Shown piece after piece: positions 28,000 through 28,247 of a DNA stretch of 28,247 nt. The stretch's first letter is position 1, and every line of letters begins with the position of its first letter. A program made the position numbers and the translations under genes. The DNA is from Candidatus Staskawiczbacteria bacterium RIFCSPLOWO2_01_FULL_38_12b (GTDB taxonomy: Bacteria > Patescibacteriota > Minisyncoccia > Minisyncoccales > Staskawiczbacteraceae). The notes beneath the pieces are model-generated. The model worked only from the letters and a program-made list of their open reading frames with translations. It was not told where the DNA came from and ran no database searches. The stretch lies in assembly GCA_001820255.1 (NCBI GenBank), contig MHPA01000010.1:1-28247 (forward strand), written 5' to 3'.

Positions 28000-28224
28000 C
28001 TTTAACCGGTACACAATCCTTCCTTTGCTTAAATCGTACTCTGTCATTTCTAAAGTCACTTTATCTCCCGGTAATATTTTAATCCTATTAAGCCTCATCT
28101 TTCCGGATAAAAATCCTGTCACTTCTTTGCCGTCATCCAATACTACCTTAAAAAAGGCATTTGGTAAAGCCTCTATTACTCTGCCTTCCCTTTTGATGAG
28201 TTTTTTTGAACTCGTAACCTGCAT
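27997..28224 (-). CDS. infA: Translation initiation factor IF-1
   Basis: 75 residues forming one OB fold: REGRVIEALPNAFFKVVLDDG, VTGFLSGKMRLNRIKILPGDK, and VTLEMTEYDLSKGRIVYRLK. It occupies the A site during initiation with IF-2 and IF-3. The ATG at 28224 gives an N-terminus 3 residues longer than E. coli IF-1; GGCAAGGG lies directly before it, too close for a good SD. First visible gene of the ribosomal operon; secY, adk or map would be expected upstream, outside the window. Confidence 0.95.
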   Translation of the reverse strand: MQVTSSKKLIKREGRVIEALPNAFFKVVLDDGKEVTGFLSGKMRLNRIKILPGDKVTLEMTEYDLSKGRIVYRLK

Positions 28225-28247
28225 CCCTTGCCCAACCGGCTGTGGCG

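Overview
The window reads as a piece of a small-genome, uncultivated bacterium of the Patescibacteria (Candidate Phyla Radiation), probably a Parcubacteria-like lineage. The evidence is indirect: AT-rich compact housekeeping genes, a prolyl-tRNA synthetase without its editing domain, an RNA polymerase alpha subunit without its C-terminal domain, two MreB paralogs, and many small orphan proteins. No rRNA gene is present to fix the taxonomy. UGA is a stop here: prfB (RF2) is present, carries the classical autoregulatory +1 frameshift, and several genes end in TGA.

Layout. 1-1447: a GxxExxR gene cut short by a repeat end, then prfB. 1528-3509: pyrD-pyrC, an overlapping pair with strong Shine-Dalgarno (SD) sites. 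3553-4558: a tRNA-Thr gene that appears to be split in its anticodon loop by a second complete tRNA-Thr, directly behind a gene closely resembling the 16S rRNA m7G1405 methyltransferases of aminoglycoside resistance (ArmA/Rmt/FmrO type). 4609-5512: an orphan zinc-ribbon gene with a long leader, and tRNA-Gly(CCC). 5603-8814: ftsB/divIC-like, a 35-residue membrane protein, a membrane protein of unknown function, gatA and gatC. 8879-11818: an orphan small gene, mreB, proS. 11824-15213: a membrane protein, rseP-like site-2 protease, frr, holB. 15309-18446: an orphan gene, a second mreB, a GIY-YIG gene bracketed by palindromes, and murA. 18461-23295: an accessory region with Nudix, SDR, a TIM-barrel-like protein, a PEGA-type protein and a double zinc-ribbon orphan. 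23436-28224: the alpha-type ribosomal operon in order infA-rpmJ-rpsM-rpsK-rpsD-rpoA-rplQ-rplM-rpsI, all minus strand, closed by a strong terminator.

Two gene styles coexist. Housekeeping genes on the minus strand mostly lack an SD sequence. Many of their junctions are filled, from the stop codon of one gene to the start codon of the next, by an imperfect inverted repeat built of reiterated 7-13 base words. Several such elements are recognisably the same element at unrelated junctions. In contrast the orphan genes are self-contained cassettes with a TTGACA-like promoter, an AAGGAG-like SD and usually their own terminator. A third layer is at least three short inverted-repeat elements ending in TA (MITE-like), one of whose families has broken the first gene of the window.

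The most notable items are the nested tRNA, the stop-to-start hairpin elements, the m7G1405 methyltransferase homolog, a MurA with Asp at the fosfomycin-target cysteine, and a GIY-YIG gene between inverted palindromic repeats. All calls are from reading the sequence; no database search was run.
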